Below are positions 28,141 through 37,231 of a DNA stretch of 64,000 nt, one piece after another. A program made the translations under genes and the position numbers. Source of the DNA: Corynebacterium gerontici (GTDB lineage: Bacteria > Actinomycetota > Actinomycetes > Mycobacteriales > Mycobacteriaceae); the NCBI RefSeq assembly GCF_003813985.1, contig NZ_CP033897.1, positions 1,488,001 to 1,552,000 on the forward strand. Direction: 5' to 3'. Under the pieces are notes generated by a model. The model made no database searches, was not told the origin of the DNA, and was given only the letters and a program-made list of their open reading frames with translations. Within the stretch, counting starts at the first letter, position 1; each line of letters starts with the position of its first letter.

Positions 28141-30321
28141 ATGACTGACACTGCACCGGCACGCCAAATCTGGCCAGGCGAGGCGTACCCGCTTGGCTCC
28201 ACCTATGACGGCGCAGGTACGAACTTTGCAATCTTTTCCTTTGTTGCAGACAAAGTAGAGCTGTGCCTCATCCATGAAGACGATCGAGAAGAACGCATCG
28301 AGCTCAAAGAGGTCGACGCTCACGTGTGGCACTGCTACCTACCGGGCGTTACCCCAGGTCAGCGCTACGGATACCGGGTCCACGGCCCATACGATCCAGC
28401 TTCCGGCAAGCGCTGCGACCCAACAAAGCTGCTGGTGGACCCCTACGCCCGCGCCTTCGATGGTGAATTCGATGGGCATCCATCGCTGTTCAGCTACGAT
28501 GTGAACAATCCCGAGGATCCAAACGGCCGCAATACCGAAGACAGCCTCGAGCACACGATGAAGTCCGTGGTAGTCAACCCCTTCTTTGATTGGGGCGCCG
28601 ACCGTTCACCGAAGACTCCTTTCAATGAATCGGTAATCTACGAAGCCCACGTCAAGGGCATGACGATGACCCACCCGGACGTCCCCGAGGAACTGCGTGG
28701 CACCTACGCAGGCCTGGCGCACCCGGCGATTATTGCGTATCTCAAAGACCTGGGCATCACCGCCATCGAGCTGATGCCCGTACACCAGTTCCTCCAAGAC
28801 GATCGCCTGCGCGATCTTGGTTTGCGCAATTACTGGGGTTACAACACTTTCGGTTTCTTCGCGCCGCACCAAGACTATGCAGCGGCACGGAACCCTGGGG
28901 GTGCCGTCAGCGAATTCAAGGGCATGGTGCGCAGCTTCCACGAGGCGGGCATCGAGGTCATCTTGGACGTGGTGTACAACCACACCGCTGAAGGCAATCA
29001 CCTGGGCCCAACCATTGCATTCCGCGGCATCGATAATGAGGCTTACTACAGGCTTGTCGACGGTGACCCGGCGCACTACATGGACTACACCGGCACAGGT
29101 AACTCCCTGAACGTGCGTGACCCGCATCCGCTGCAGATGATCATGGATTCTCTGCGCTATTGGGTGACGGAAATGCACGTGGATGGCTTCCGCTTTGACC
29201 TCGCGTCTACGCTCGCACGCGAGCTGCACGACGTGGACAGACTCGCCACATTCTTCGACCTCGTCCAGCAAGATCCGGTGGTCTCTCAAGTCAAACTCAT
29301 TGCCGAGCCTTGGGACGTGGGCGAGGGCGGCTACCAGGTGGGCAACTTCCCACCACTGTGGACCGAGTGGAACGGTAAATACCGCGACACTGTGCGTGAC
29401 TTCTGGCGTGGCGAGCCAGCCACCCTTGGCGAGTTCGCTTCCAGAATTACGGGGTCTTCGGATCTCTACGCCAACAATGGGCGCCGCCCCACCGCCAGCA
29501 TCAACTTTGTTACCGCGCATGACGGCTTCACGCTTAATGACTTGGTGAGCTACAACGAAAAGCACAACAGCGCCAATGGCGAGGGTAATCGCGATGGTGA
29601 AAGCCATAACCGCTCCTGGAATTGTGGCGTTGAAGGCGAAACGGACGATGAGCGCGTTTTGAAATTGCGCGAACGCCAACGCCGAAACTTCCTCACCACA
29701 TTGCTGTTGAGCCTGGGCACGCCAATGATTGCCCACGGTGATGAAATGGCACGCACCCAGCATGGCAACAACAACGTGTACTGCCAGGACAATGAGCTGA
29801 GCTGGATTGATTGGCAGCAGGCCGATGAAAACGACAAGCTTGTGGAATTCACCAAGCGCCTCATCCGCATTCGCCAGAATCACCCGGTGTTCCGTCGCCG
29901 TCGATTCCTCGCCGGTGGGCCGCTCGGAGCCGATGTTCGAGATCGCGACATCGCGTGGCTGACCCCGGCTGGACGTTTGATGACGCAAGACGATTGGGGC
30001 TTCGCGTTTGGCAAATCCCTCATGGTGTACCTGAATGGCCAAGCCATCACTGAAACCGACATGCGTGGTCAACGGCTCGAAGACGATTCCTTCATTTTGA
30101 TGTTCAACGCCTACCACGAGCCGATCACCTTCACGCTGCCCGGCGAGCAATATGGCCCAAGCTGGAAACTTATCGTGGACACGGATCAAGAAACCGGGCA
30201 CCCGGGAGTCGCCTCGGTGACCCCTGCGGGCGGCACCATCAAGCTGCCTCCTCGGACCTCAATGCTGTTGCGTATGGTCGAAGACGAACCGAAGAAGCCA
30301 GCCGACGAATACAGCAGCTAG
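28141..30321 (+). CDS. glgX: Glycogen debranching enzyme
   Basis: GH13 isoamylase-type enzyme that removes alpha-1,6 branches left by phosphorylase. 726 residues: N-terminal CBM48-like domain (to about 150), then the barrel with DVVYNHTAEGN, the nucleophile in GFRFDLASTL, acid Glu in LIAEPWDVG and the last site in VTAHDGFTLNDLVSYN. Length fits GlgX. Cotranscribed with the TetR gene before it and the exonuclease gene 28 bp after it. It hands maltotetraose-like stubs to MalQ or GlgP, and unbranched chains suit TreY. Confidence 0.96.
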   Translation: MTDTAPARQIWPGEAYPLGSTYDGAGTNFAIFSFVADKVELCLIHEDDREERIELKEVDAHVWHCYLPGVTPGQRYGYRVHGPYDPASGKRCDPTKLLVDPYARAFDGEFDGHPSLFSYDVNNPEDPNGRNTEDSLEHTMKSVVVNPFFDWGADRSPKTPFNESVIYEAHVKGMTMTHPDVPEELRGTYAGLAHPAIIAYLKDLGITAIELMPVHQFLQDDRLRDLGLRNYWGYNTFGFFAPHQDYAAARNPGGAVSEFKGMVRSFHEAGIEVILDVVYNHTAEGNHLGPTIAFRGIDNEAYYRLVDGDPAHYMDYTGTGNSLNVRDPHPLQMIMDSLRYWVTEMHVDGFRFDLASTLARELHDVDRLATFFDLVQQDPVVSQVKLIAEPWDVGEGGYQVGNFPPLWTEWNGKYRDTVRDFWRGEPATLGEFASRITGSSDLYANNGRRPTASINFVTAHDGFTLNDLVSYNEKHNSANGEGNRDGESHNRSWNCGVEGETDDERVLKLRERQRRNFLTTLLLSLGTPMIAHGDEMARTQHGNNNVYCQDNELSWIDWQQADENDKLVEFTKRLIRIRQNHPVFRRRRFLAGGPLGADVRDRDIAWLTPAGRLMTQDDWGFAFGKSLMVYLNGQAITETDMRGQRLEDDSFILMFNAYHEPITFTLPGEQYGPSWKLIVDTDQETGHPGVASVTPAGGTIKLPPRTSMLLRMVEDEPKKPADEYSS

Positions 30322-30349
30322 CTGCCGCAAACGTTCAAGGAGCCACACT

Positions 30350-31651
30350 TTGTCTGCAGAATTCCAAGCCCACGGCGCGTTGATCGCGGTGCACGCTCAA
30401 GCTGTCAGCTTGCGCTACTCAGTGTTGCAGAAGGCGTTGGGGCAACGGGATCACGAGGTACCCGTGGATAAGCTCGATGCTCCAAGCGTTCGCCTTGCTA
30501 CCCCGGCTCTTCAAGGTCATGTGGACGCAGGGGCGTTGCGGGTGCGTTTTGCTCCCGGAACTGCGGACGAGCAGCGCCGTTTTGTGAGTGCTGTTGAGGC
30601 TGCACTTCGGGGCGAAGCTCCGGCAGCCGCGCAGGTTCCCGGGTTGCACTTCGCGGCAGTGGATGTGGAAACGGCCAACGCCGACTGGGGTTCGATCTGC
30701 CAAATTGGTGTGAGTAAGGTGATCGACGGCTCTGTCGTTGATGAGCAGACTTGGCTTTGCAAGCCCCCGGCCAGCATCGACGCTTTTGAGCCCGCGAACA
30801 TCGCCATTCACGGCATCACCGCCGAGGATGTTGCTGAGGCCATGCCGTTTGATCAGGCCTTTGCTCAGGCGATGGAGTTCTGTGAGGATCTCCCCCTCGC
30901 CGCGCACAACGCGCAGTTCGACATGACGGCTTTTCGACGTGCCACCATCGCCGCTGACATAGCGACCCCTACGGCAACCTTCGGTTGTTCCTTGGCGCTG
31001 GCTCGCGCCGCCAAGCTCGACGTGCCGAATCACAAACTGCCCACGGTGGCGAAGGCCTTGGGAGCCGACCTGCTCAAACACCACGATGCGGGTGCCGACG
31101 CACGCGCATGTGCCGAAATCATCATCGCCCTGGCGCAGCGCGCCGACGCACAGGGTTCCTTCGCGGACGTCATGCACGCCCTGGGGTTCAATACCGGCAC
31201 GCTCGATGCCGACCGCGTGTACCCGGTGCTGCGTGACCGCTCAAAGCATCGTGCCAATGACGTTGAAATCGAAGCGGTGAGCTCCCAGCAGGAACAGCGA
31301 CAGGCTCAACCGCGCCAGCCGTGGGCAAAGGTGGCAACGCCTGATGAAATCCCGGAGCCGAATTCCGAGGCAGATCCCAACGGCAACCTCTATGGGCAGA
31401 CGGTCGTGCTTTCGGGCGATTTTGAGCCTTATTCCAAGGGCGAATTGTGGGCTGCCATTGCCAATCAAGGCGCGACAGTGGCGAAAAACGTGACCAAGAA
31501 GACCACCATCTTGGTATCCGGCCCATGGCAAGGGAAAACATCAAAGCTGAAGCGCGCGGAAGAGCTCCAAGCAAAAGGTCAAGATCTTGCTATTTGGAGC
31601 AAAGAAGAACTCGTCACCCAGCTTGGGTTGGATGAAGCACCCCCGTTTTAA
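30350..31651 (+). CDS. DnaQ-like 3'-5' exonuclease with C-terminal BRCT domain
   Basis: 433 residues. The first 100 residues are a separate, uncharacterised part. The DEDDh exonuclease core follows: AAVDVETANADW (DxE, about 104-115), LAAHNAQFDMTAF and the HDAGADARA end motif near 245. After a Gln/Pro linker at about 305-340 comes a BRCT-like domain with GQTVVLSGDFEPYSKGELWAAI and TTILVSGPWQGKTSKL. It probably acts in DNA repair or processing and not as the main proofreading subunit. TTG start with AAGGAG 7 nt upstream. It has no evident link with the glycogen genes around it. Confidence 0.88.
   Translation: MSAEFQAHGALIAVHAQAVSLRYSVLQKALGQRDHEVPVDKLDAPSVRLATPALQGHVDAGALRVRFAPGTADEQRRFVSAVEAALRGEAPAAAQVPGLHFAAVDVETANADWGSICQIGVSKVIDGSVVDEQTWLCKPPASIDAFEPANIAIHGITAEDVAEAMPFDQAFAQAMEFCEDLPLAAHNAQFDMTAFRRATIAADIATPTATFGCSLALARAAKLDVPNHKLPTVAKALGADLLKHHDAGADARACAEIIIALAQRADAQGSFADVMHALGFNTGTLDADRVYPVLRDRSKHRANDVEIEAVSSQQEQRQAQPRQPWAKVATPDEIPEPNSEADPNGNLYGQTVVLSGDFEPYSKGELWAAIANQGATVAKNVTKKTTILVSGPWQGKTSKLKRAEELQAKGQDLAIWSKEELVTQLGLDEAPPF
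30929..30939 (+). repeat. 11-bp word, copy 6 (inside the exonuclease gene)
   Basis: Exact copy in the coding sense, read as part of TAFRRA. Confidence 0.8.
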
Positions 31652-31750
31652 CCCCATCTAGCGGCAGTATTGCCTCTTTGGGAACCTCCCCTTGAGCTTT
31701 TGCGTCAAATATCCAGTGAAGGCTCACAACGTCTACGGGGAGGATTCACG

Positions 31751-32272
31751 ATGTCAAAAGCGGTTCCCATTGCCCGCACCGAACTATTGCTTCGCTTGCA
31801 CCACGGCGAAACACAAGCCGAAAATCGAGCCCAGGTTCTCATAGACGAGCATCGCTCCGCGCAGTTCCTCGCACGCGGACGTGTACTCGAGATTCACGAT
31901 CTCCGGCGCATGAGGCTCAACAACAATCAAGCGTGGGATATCGCAGCAGAAAACGCGATCCGTTTAGCAACGCAAGGCCATGGGCTCGCCATACGCGCCA
32001 GGCCGAGCCAATTCCTCACGAACATGCCTTCCGCAGGTTTGCAGATCGATACCCCGGGCTCATTACCGTCTGGATGGCTTGCCCACCCGCGCCTCCATAG
32101 AATCTTGGAGCGCCACTTCGCCCAGCTCCTTGGCAGCACTCCTATCTTCTACGCCCCAGATGACACCTTGGTGTTGCTGAGTGCAACACCCTGCCCCTTG
32201 CTGGAGCACTGGATTAGCCAACGCTACGGGGCCGTCAACCCTATTGCTCCGAGACAATTGGCCGCATCGTAA
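31751..32272 (+). CDS. Hypothetical protein
   Basis: 173 residues, basic, with no signal peptide or membrane segment and no family that I recognise. ATG at 31751 has GGGGAGGA 6 nt upstream, a strong site. It lies 99 bp after the exonuclease gene and 47 bp before treY, in the same direction, so it is probably part of that transcript. Confidence 0.72.
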   Translation: MSKAVPIARTELLLRLHHGETQAENRAQVLIDEHRSAQFLARGRVLEIHDLRRMRLNNNQAWDIAAENAIRLATQGHGLAIRARPSQFLTNMPSAGLQIDTPGSLPSGWLAHPRLHRILERHFAQLLGSTPIFYAPDDTLVLLSATPCPLLEHWISQRYGAVNPIAPRQLAAS

Positions 32273-32319
32273 CCACGCCCACCCTACGGACGCCCCCTCG
32301 CGGCCAATGGTGACCTAGG

Positions 32320-34713
32320 GTGGGAAACGTGAATATCACCGCAACGTATCGCCTGCAGCTTCGTGGTTCTAACGCCGATCCCAATGGTCGAGCTTTCGGC
32401 TTTGCCGAGGCCGAAGAAGTGCTGGACTATCTGCACGCCCTTGGAATCAGCCACGTGTACCTCTCCCCCATCTTGCGGTCACGTTCCGGCTCTACCCACT
32501 CTTATGACGTTGTGGATCCCACTGAGATTAATCCGGAACTCGGTGGTCTCGAAGGGCTTCGCAGCCTGGCACGCCGAGCCAAATCCTTGGGCATGGGGAT
32601 CATCATCGACATTGTGCCGAATCACGTTGGCGTCGCAAAGCCCGAGGAAAACCCCTGGTGGTGGGACGTACTGCGCTTTGGTCAAGGCTCCGCATTTGCA
32701 CACTTCTTCGATATTGACTTCCGCGAGGACAATGGCACCGGAGGAAAAATTGCCTTGCCGGTTTTAGGTACCGCCGGAGATGAGCAGCAGCTGGTCTTTG
32801 ACACCTTCGACGGCCAAGACGTGTTGCGCTACTACGAACACATCTTCCCGATCACACCCGGCACCAAGGAAGCTACGGCGATCGCGACCTATGAGCGCCA
32901 ACATTATGCGCTACTTGATTGGCGCACCGAGGTGAGAAATTATCGCAGGTTCTTCTCTGTCAACGACCTCGCAGGTTTGCGCCAGGAGGACGAAGAAGTC
33001 TTCGAACGTTCGCATCGAATGATTCAGCAGCTCATTGAGGAAGATTTGATTGATGGTGTTCGCGTCGACCACCCGGACGGTCTGGCTCATCCATTTAAGT
33101 ATCTGCAGCAACTGCGCCGCCTCATCGGTGATCGTTGGTTGGTGATAGAGAAGATCTTGGGCGTGGAGGAACCTCTAGACCCACGCCTGGCGGTGGACGG
33201 CACCACCGGGTACGACAGCCTGCGGGAATTCGATGGTGTGTTTGTTCATCGCAGCGCCGAGGACACACTGAGTATGTTGGCATTGGAGCAGTCGGGCTCC
33301 ACCTGGAACGACACCGCCGTTCACGCCACTGAGCATGTTTTGAAAGCTGAGGTGGCTGAAGAAGAGCTCTCCGCGGAAGTGCGCAGACTCGTCCGAGCAG
33401 TTCGAGCCGACAACTTCTCCACCGCCGGGCGCCAAGTCAGTGATGAGCTACTGCGGCAGACCATCGTGGAACTGATCGCGGAGATGCCCGTGTACCGCGC
33501 GGATTACCTTTCCCTGTCCAGGCTGACAGCCACCGTCATTGCTGATCACTCCCGTCGTTTTCCCACACGACGGGCGGCGTTGGATGTCTTCGCTGCGGCA
33601 ATGCTTGCCGAAGGTGAAGCGGCCACCCGTTTTGCCCAGGTATGCGGCGCGGTGATGGCCAAAGGTGTGGAGGACACAACCTTCTACCGCGCGTGCCGCC
33701 TTGTGGCGCTGCAGGAAGTGGGCGGTGCGCCGGGCCGTTTTGGGGTGTCCGCCGCCGAATTCCATCTGCTCCAGCAAGAGCGAGCAAAATTGTGGCCCAA
33801 AACGATGACCACGCTCTCCACTCACGACACGAAACGCAGCGAAGACGTCCGTGCGCGAATTCTTGCGCTCAGCCTCAATCCTGCCGAATTTGTTGAACTC
33901 ACCCACAAATTGCACAAACTTGTCCCTGCTCCAGACGGAGCCACCGGGCATTTCCTGCTGCAAAACCTCTTGGGGACTTGGCCAGGCGATGGTGAAATCA
34001 CGGAGGCATTTCGCGATCGCATGGCCGAATATGCCCAAAAGGCGGTGCGCGAAGCCGGCGTCAAGAGCTCATGGACGGCCCCCAATGAGCACTTCGAACG
34101 TAGCGTGCTGGACTGGGTTGATGCGCTCCTCACAGGACCGGCGTCGAGTTTCATCACGAACTTTGTAGCAGCGCTTGACCAGGCAGCTATTCCGATTTCT
34201 TTGGGCCGAAAGCTTTTACAATTATCGGCGCCCGGTATTCCAGATATCTATCAAGGCACCGAGCTTTTCGACGACTCCCTCGTGGATCCGGACAACCGTC
34301 GCTTTGTGGATTACACCCGCAGGCGACAAATGCTGGAACAGAACAAGACTGATCTGCTTGAAGATCCTAACGCCGCAAAGTTGGCAATCACACAGGCAGT
34401 ACTGCAAGCCCGAGCCGAGTTCCCGGAGAGCTTTGTCGGCGGCACCTATCAAGCCGTGTTTGCACAAGGTCCTGGCGAGGCGCGATGCATCGGTTTTGCT
34501 CGCGGCACGCAAGCCGAGGGTCATACCGTCATCAGCTTTGCGGTGAGAAAACCTGCCGGCTGGAATGACCCAACAAGCTGGACCGACACCACGGTGACGC
34601 TCCCACCCGGTGTGTGGCGTGACGCACTCAGTGGCAGAACGCTGAGCGGCACCATTGATTGTGCAGAGCTTTTTGCTACATTGCCTTGTTGTTTGTTGCT
34701 CAAGGATGTTTAG
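32320..34713 (+). CDS. treY: Maltooligosyl trehalose synthase
   Basis: Turns the reducing end of maltodextrins into a trehalosyl unit, which TreZ then releases. 797 residues of GH13: ATYRLQLRG and LYLSPILRSRSGSTH near the start, DIVPNHVGV, the nucleophile in GVRVDHPDGL (about 247-256), KGVEDTTFYR and STHDTKRSEDVRARI. GTG at 32320 or nine bases further in at 32329; AGGGTGG before the second is a good site, so the true start could be three residues shorter. Unlike many actinobacteria, treZ is not adjacent but 2.5 kb downstream. Confidence 0.95.
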   Translation: MGNVNITATYRLQLRGSNADPNGRAFGFAEAEEVLDYLHALGISHVYLSPILRSRSGSTHSYDVVDPTEINPELGGLEGLRSLARRAKSLGMGIIIDIVPNHVGVAKPEENPWWWDVLRFGQGSAFAHFFDIDFREDNGTGGKIALPVLGTAGDEQQLVFDTFDGQDVLRYYEHIFPITPGTKEATAIATYERQHYALLDWRTEVRNYRRFFSVNDLAGLRQEDEEVFERSHRMIQQLIEEDLIDGVRVDHPDGLAHPFKYLQQLRRLIGDRWLVIEKILGVEEPLDPRLAVDGTTGYDSLREFDGVFVHRSAEDTLSMLALEQSGSTWNDTAVHATEHVLKAEVAEEELSAEVRRLVRAVRADNFSTAGRQVSDELLRQTIVELIAEMPVYRADYLSLSRLTATVIADHSRRFPTRRAALDVFAAAMLAEGEAATRFAQVCGAVMAKGVEDTTFYRACRLVALQEVGGAPGRFGVSAAEFHLLQQERAKLWPKTMTTLSTHDTKRSEDVRARILALSLNPAEFVELTHKLHKLVPAPDGATGHFLLQNLLGTWPGDGEITEAFRDRMAEYAQKAVREAGVKSSWTAPNEHFERSVLDWVDALLTGPASSFITNFVAALDQAAIPISLGRKLLQLSAPGIPDIYQGTELFDDSLVDPDNRRFVDYTRRRQMLEQNKTDLLEDPNAAKLAITQAVLQARAEFPESFVGGTYQAVFAQGPGEARCIGFARGTQAEGHTVISFAVRKPAGWNDPTSWTDTTVTLPPGVWRDALSGRTLSGTIDCAELFATLPCCLLLKDV
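34263..34273 (+). repeat. 11-bp word, copy 7 (inside treY)
   Basis: Exact copy in the coding sense, encoding ELFDD. Confidence 0.8.
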
Positions 34714-34728
34714 GAGAGGTCGCGGACG

Positions 34729-35748
34729 GTGGGGTCAAAACGTATCACGCAGTTGAGTGGAAAACTGCGTGCCTTCAATCGAGCACACCCAGATGCGGCA
34801 GAAGATTTTGTTGATGCCTTCGAAGACGTCTTGGCAGACGCCGGCTTGACCTACGATCGAGTGTCCGCTCGTGTGAAGAAGTGGGCATCGCTGAAGGCGA
34901 AAGCAAACAAGAAGGCGGAGGGTACCTGGTTGTATCCCGATCCTTGGGAGGATGTGCACGACATCATCGGTGTGCGGATCACAACCTTGCACTCCACTGA
35001 AATTCCACACGTCATTGACGCGATCGACGACGTATTCCAGGTGGTGCGGTCGGTGGATAAAACTGCCCAAACACGGGTTTCCGGCGGTTTTGGTTATGGA
35101 TCGCACCACTTGATTCTGCGCGTTGATGAGCGCGCCGAGCGTCTGCGCGATTATCAGGGGCAGCTTTTTGAAGTGCAAGTCCGCACCGTGCTGCAGCATG
35201 CTTGGGCCGAATTCGAGCACGACATTCGCTATAAGCGCGCTACCGAATTAGACCCACAGATTGATCGTGCTTTCACGCTCACGGCAGGGCTCATCGAACT
35301 CGCCGATCAGCAATTCGACCAGATCGCGGCCATTCGCGAACCGAGTCCCGCTACTCAAGAAGACGTCGCTTTCTCCGCAGAAACCTTGCCCGGCATGATC
35401 GCGATGATCGTGGGAAACACTGTTCCGCCTTCGCGCAGCGAACACTACCAGTGGCTTGAAGAGCTGCTCCATGCCCACGACATCACAACAGCCACGCAGC
35501 TGAGGCACTTACTCGATCCCAAACAAATCGCGTTTGTCCGCGATGGTTTGTCCTACCGTTTCCAGCCCGGACAAATCAGGCTTATCGACGATCTCCTCCT
35601 GCTCACCTTCGGCGAATCACATATCGAAAAAACGGCAGCAACAGGCGCACACCCCCAACAGCGAGCCCCTCGTTTACGTCATCGACTTGACGCGCTCAAC
35701 AGGGCGCGCCAGGCTGATCCCTCGATTGCCCAGGTACTCGAGCGCTAG
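34729..35748 (+). CDS. Small alarmone synthetase (RelA/SpoT nucleotidyltransferase domain)
   Basis: 339 residues with a single ppGpp-synthetase domain: basic RVKKWASLKAKANKKAEG (about 43-60), catalytic HDIIGVRITTLH, YGSHHLIL in place of the usual YxSxH, and FEVQVRTVLQHAWAEFEHDIRYK. There is no HD hydrolase domain and no TGS/ACT tail, so it is a SAS of the RelS/RelP type. C. glutamicum has such enzymes besides its bifunctional Rel. GTG start at 34729, 15 bp after treY, with AGGAGAGG upstream. Close coupling with treY suggests joint expression. Confidence 0.88.
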   Translation: MGSKRITQLSGKLRAFNRAHPDAAEDFVDAFEDVLADAGLTYDRVSARVKKWASLKAKANKKAEGTWLYPDPWEDVHDIIGVRITTLHSTEIPHVIDAIDDVFQVVRSVDKTAQTRVSGGFGYGSHHLILRVDERAERLRDYQGQLFEVQVRTVLQHAWAEFEHDIRYKRATELDPQIDRAFTLTAGLIELADQQFDQIAAIREPSPATQEDVAFSAETLPGMIAMIVGNTVPPSRSEHYQWLEELLHAHDITTATQLRHLLDPKQIAFVRDGLSYRFQPGQIRLIDDLLLLTFGESHIEKTAATGAHPQQRAPRLRHRLDALNRARQADPSIAQVLER

Positions 35749-35812
35749 CCAAGGTGAGCGGCGCACGCTAAGGTGGCGTGCACAGCACTCGCGAAATTGA
35801 AGGAGCAATGCC

Positions 35813-35935
35813 ATGCACGTCATTTTGGAACAATTCCCCCAGCTTGCCGATGCCATCCACGTGTGGGGTCTCGCCGTTGCTGACGCATTCCGTCAGTTCG
35901 GTATCGATTTCCCACCAGCGTGGATTAACCTCTAA
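35813..35935 (+). CDS. Candidate 40-residue protein
   Basis: The ATG at 35813 has AAGGAG 8 nt upstream, and the frame runs 40 codons to TAA at 35933. The peptide (MHVILEQFPQLADAIHVWGL... ending PPAWINL) looks like one amphipathic helix with a Pro/Trp end. An overlapping frame from ATG 35808 lies only 2 nt after the Shine-Dalgarno, which is too close. Very small amphipathic proteins form mycomembrane pores in corynebacteria, but I see no sequence identity to PorA or PorH. It follows the alarmone synthetase by 64 bp. Confidence 0.55.
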   Translation: MHVILEQFPQLADAIHVWGLAVADAFRQFGIDFPPAWINL

Positions 35936-35939
35936 GCAA

Positions 35940-36314
35940 CTACCTGGAGCGCCTGCCGAGCAAACGATCGGTCTCGCGGCGCTCTTTTTTCGTCGGCCTT
36001 CCTGCTCCCCGCTCGCGCTTGGGCATGGAGGCCAAAATTTCTTTCGGCGGTGGCGCAGGCGAGTGGTCTATGTAGCACTCCCTCGCCAGGGCAGCACCAA
36101 CGCGTTTTCTAATGAGCTGTGTAACTTCTACCCGCTTTTCGCGGTGATCCACCCACACGCGCACGCGATCACCAATCACCACTTGCTGCGATGGTTTGAC
36201 AGCAGCCCCATTGAGCTTGATATGTCCTGCTTTGCATGCCTCCGCAGCCTGAGAACGGGTCTTGCACAAACGTACTGCCCATACCCATGCGTCGATGCGC
36301 ACTGATTCGCTCAT
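35940..36314 (-). CDS. S4-domain RNA-binding protein (Hsp15-like)
   Basis: 124 residues. N-terminal S4 domain RIDAWVWAVRLCKTRSQAAEACKAGHIKLNG, then VKPSQQVVIGDRVRV, with a basic C-terminal tail (KKERRETDRLLGRRSR). This is the Hsp15/RlbA-like group, which in E. coli binds stalled 50S subunits with nascent chains. The ATG overlaps the stop of the membrane gene upstream (ATGA). It is convergent with the 40-codon ORF, 4 bp apart. Confidence 0.9.
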   Translation of the reverse strand: MSESVRIDAWVWAVRLCKTRSQAAEACKAGHIKLNGAAVKPSQQVVIGDRVRVWVDHREKRVEVTQLIRKRVGAALARECYIDHSPAPPPKEILASMPKRERGAGRPTKKERRETDRLLGRRSR

Positions 36315-36538
36315 GCCTCTGGGTCTTTATGGTTGATGATCTCGCGAACCTTCCACACGCCAAAGCCGCCCATCACCACCGCCAAGACCATGCCCATCGT
36401 GATGAGCATGGACGCCTGCGTGAGAATGCCGAGGATCACTAGTCCGGCGCCACCGCCTACGCCGATAGCCGCGGTACGCGAATACTTGCGCACCTGCGCT
36501 TTGCGGTGCTCGATGGGATTCAGGGGGCGTCGTTGCAT
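36311..36538 (-). CDS. Small membrane protein
   Basis: 75 residues from ATG 36538, with a basic head (RRPLNPIEHRKAQVRKYSR) and two hydrophobic helices at about 22-42 and 44-64. No family recognised. Translationally coupled to the S4 gene by an ATGA overlap, and 20 bp after the YigZ gene. Confidence 0.78.
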   Translation of the reverse strand: MQRRPLNPIEHRKAQVRKYSRTAAIGVGGGAGLVILGILTQASMLITMGMVLAVVMGGFGVWKVREIINHKDPEA

Positions 36539-36558
36539 AGTCACGCAGCCCATTGTAA

Positions 36559-37212
36559 CTAGTTGGCAGCTTCGACCCAGGTACTTCCCGCTTCCAGCAG
36601 ACGCCCTTCGCCTGAGGTGAGTTCTGCAATCAGCCCTTCGAGGCGATCCTGTTGGCCCGGCGCCACCCCGAGGGTGAGCGTGACGTCGCGGGCATACTCA
36701 GTGTCAATGATCGTGATCTCAGATGCTCGAAGCCGCGCTTCTATTTGCCCAGCCTGCGAATGTGGCAGCGGCAGCTGATACAGCAACACTTCTTTTTTGG
36801 TGCATGTGCTGAGTGATTCCAAGCCGAGACTCACGGCGTTTGAATAGGCGTGCACCAGCCCACCTGCGCCAAGTTTGATGCCGCCGAAGTAGCGGACCAC
36901 CACCGCAACGATGTCTTCTACTCCGCTGCCTCGCAAGACGTCGAGCATCGGCTGCCCAGCCGTGCCGGATGGCTCGCCGTCGTCAGATGAACGCTCGATC
37001 GCGGTCTGCCCCACCTGGTGGCAGATGAAGGCACTGCAGTGGTGTCGGGCGTCTGGATACCGGCTCTTGATCTCCGCGATGTAGTCGCGGGCTGCTTGTT
37101 CGTCGGTCGCACGCGTGATAAAGGTGAGAAACTTCGAGCGCTTAATTTCCAGTTCTGCCGTGCATTCTTCTTCGGCCGGGCACAGGTACATGCTTTCGCA
37201 GTGTAATTGCAC
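36559..37212 (-). CDS. YigZ/IMPACT-family protein (UPF0029)
   Basis: 217 residues. IMPACT N-terminal domain with KRSKFLTFITRA, DARHHCSAFIC, SDDGEPSGTAGQPMLDVLRG and VRYFGGIKLGAGGLVHAYSNAV, then a DUF1949-like C-terminal domain. Function in bacteria is unclear; the eukaryotic relative regulates Gcn2. GTG at 37212 fits a leaderless transcript from TAGTCT on the minus strand; ATG at 37191 is the alternative. It is divergent from treZ with only 19 bp between the start codons. Confidence 0.9.
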   Translation of the reverse strand: MQLHCESMYLCPAEEECTAELEIKRSKFLTFITRATDEQAARDYIAEIKSRYPDARHHCSAFICHQVGQTAIERSSDDGEPSGTAGQPMLDVLRGSGVEDIVAVVVRYFGGIKLGAGGLVHAYSNAVSLGLESLSTCTKKEVLLYQLPLPHSQAGQIEARLRASEITIIDTEYARDVTLTLGVAPGQQDRLEGLIAELTSGEGRLLEAGSTWVEAAN

Positions 37213-37217
37213 CGACC

Positions 37218-37224
37218 TAGACTA
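37218..37224. promoter_or_regulatory. Overlapping -10 elements for yigZ and treZ
   Basis: TAGACT (plus, 37218-37223) and TAGTCT (minus, 37224-37219) overlap almost fully. The plus-strand -35-like TTCGCA lies 17 bp upstream, identical to that of hisD. Both predicted starts coincide with start codons at 37232 and 37212. Confidence 0.5.
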
Positions 37225-37231
37225 CGAAGAC

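Noticed and set aside
28606..30201. 531-codon open frame opposite glgX
   Set aside because: Same kind of shadow; glgX motifs are complete on the plus strand.
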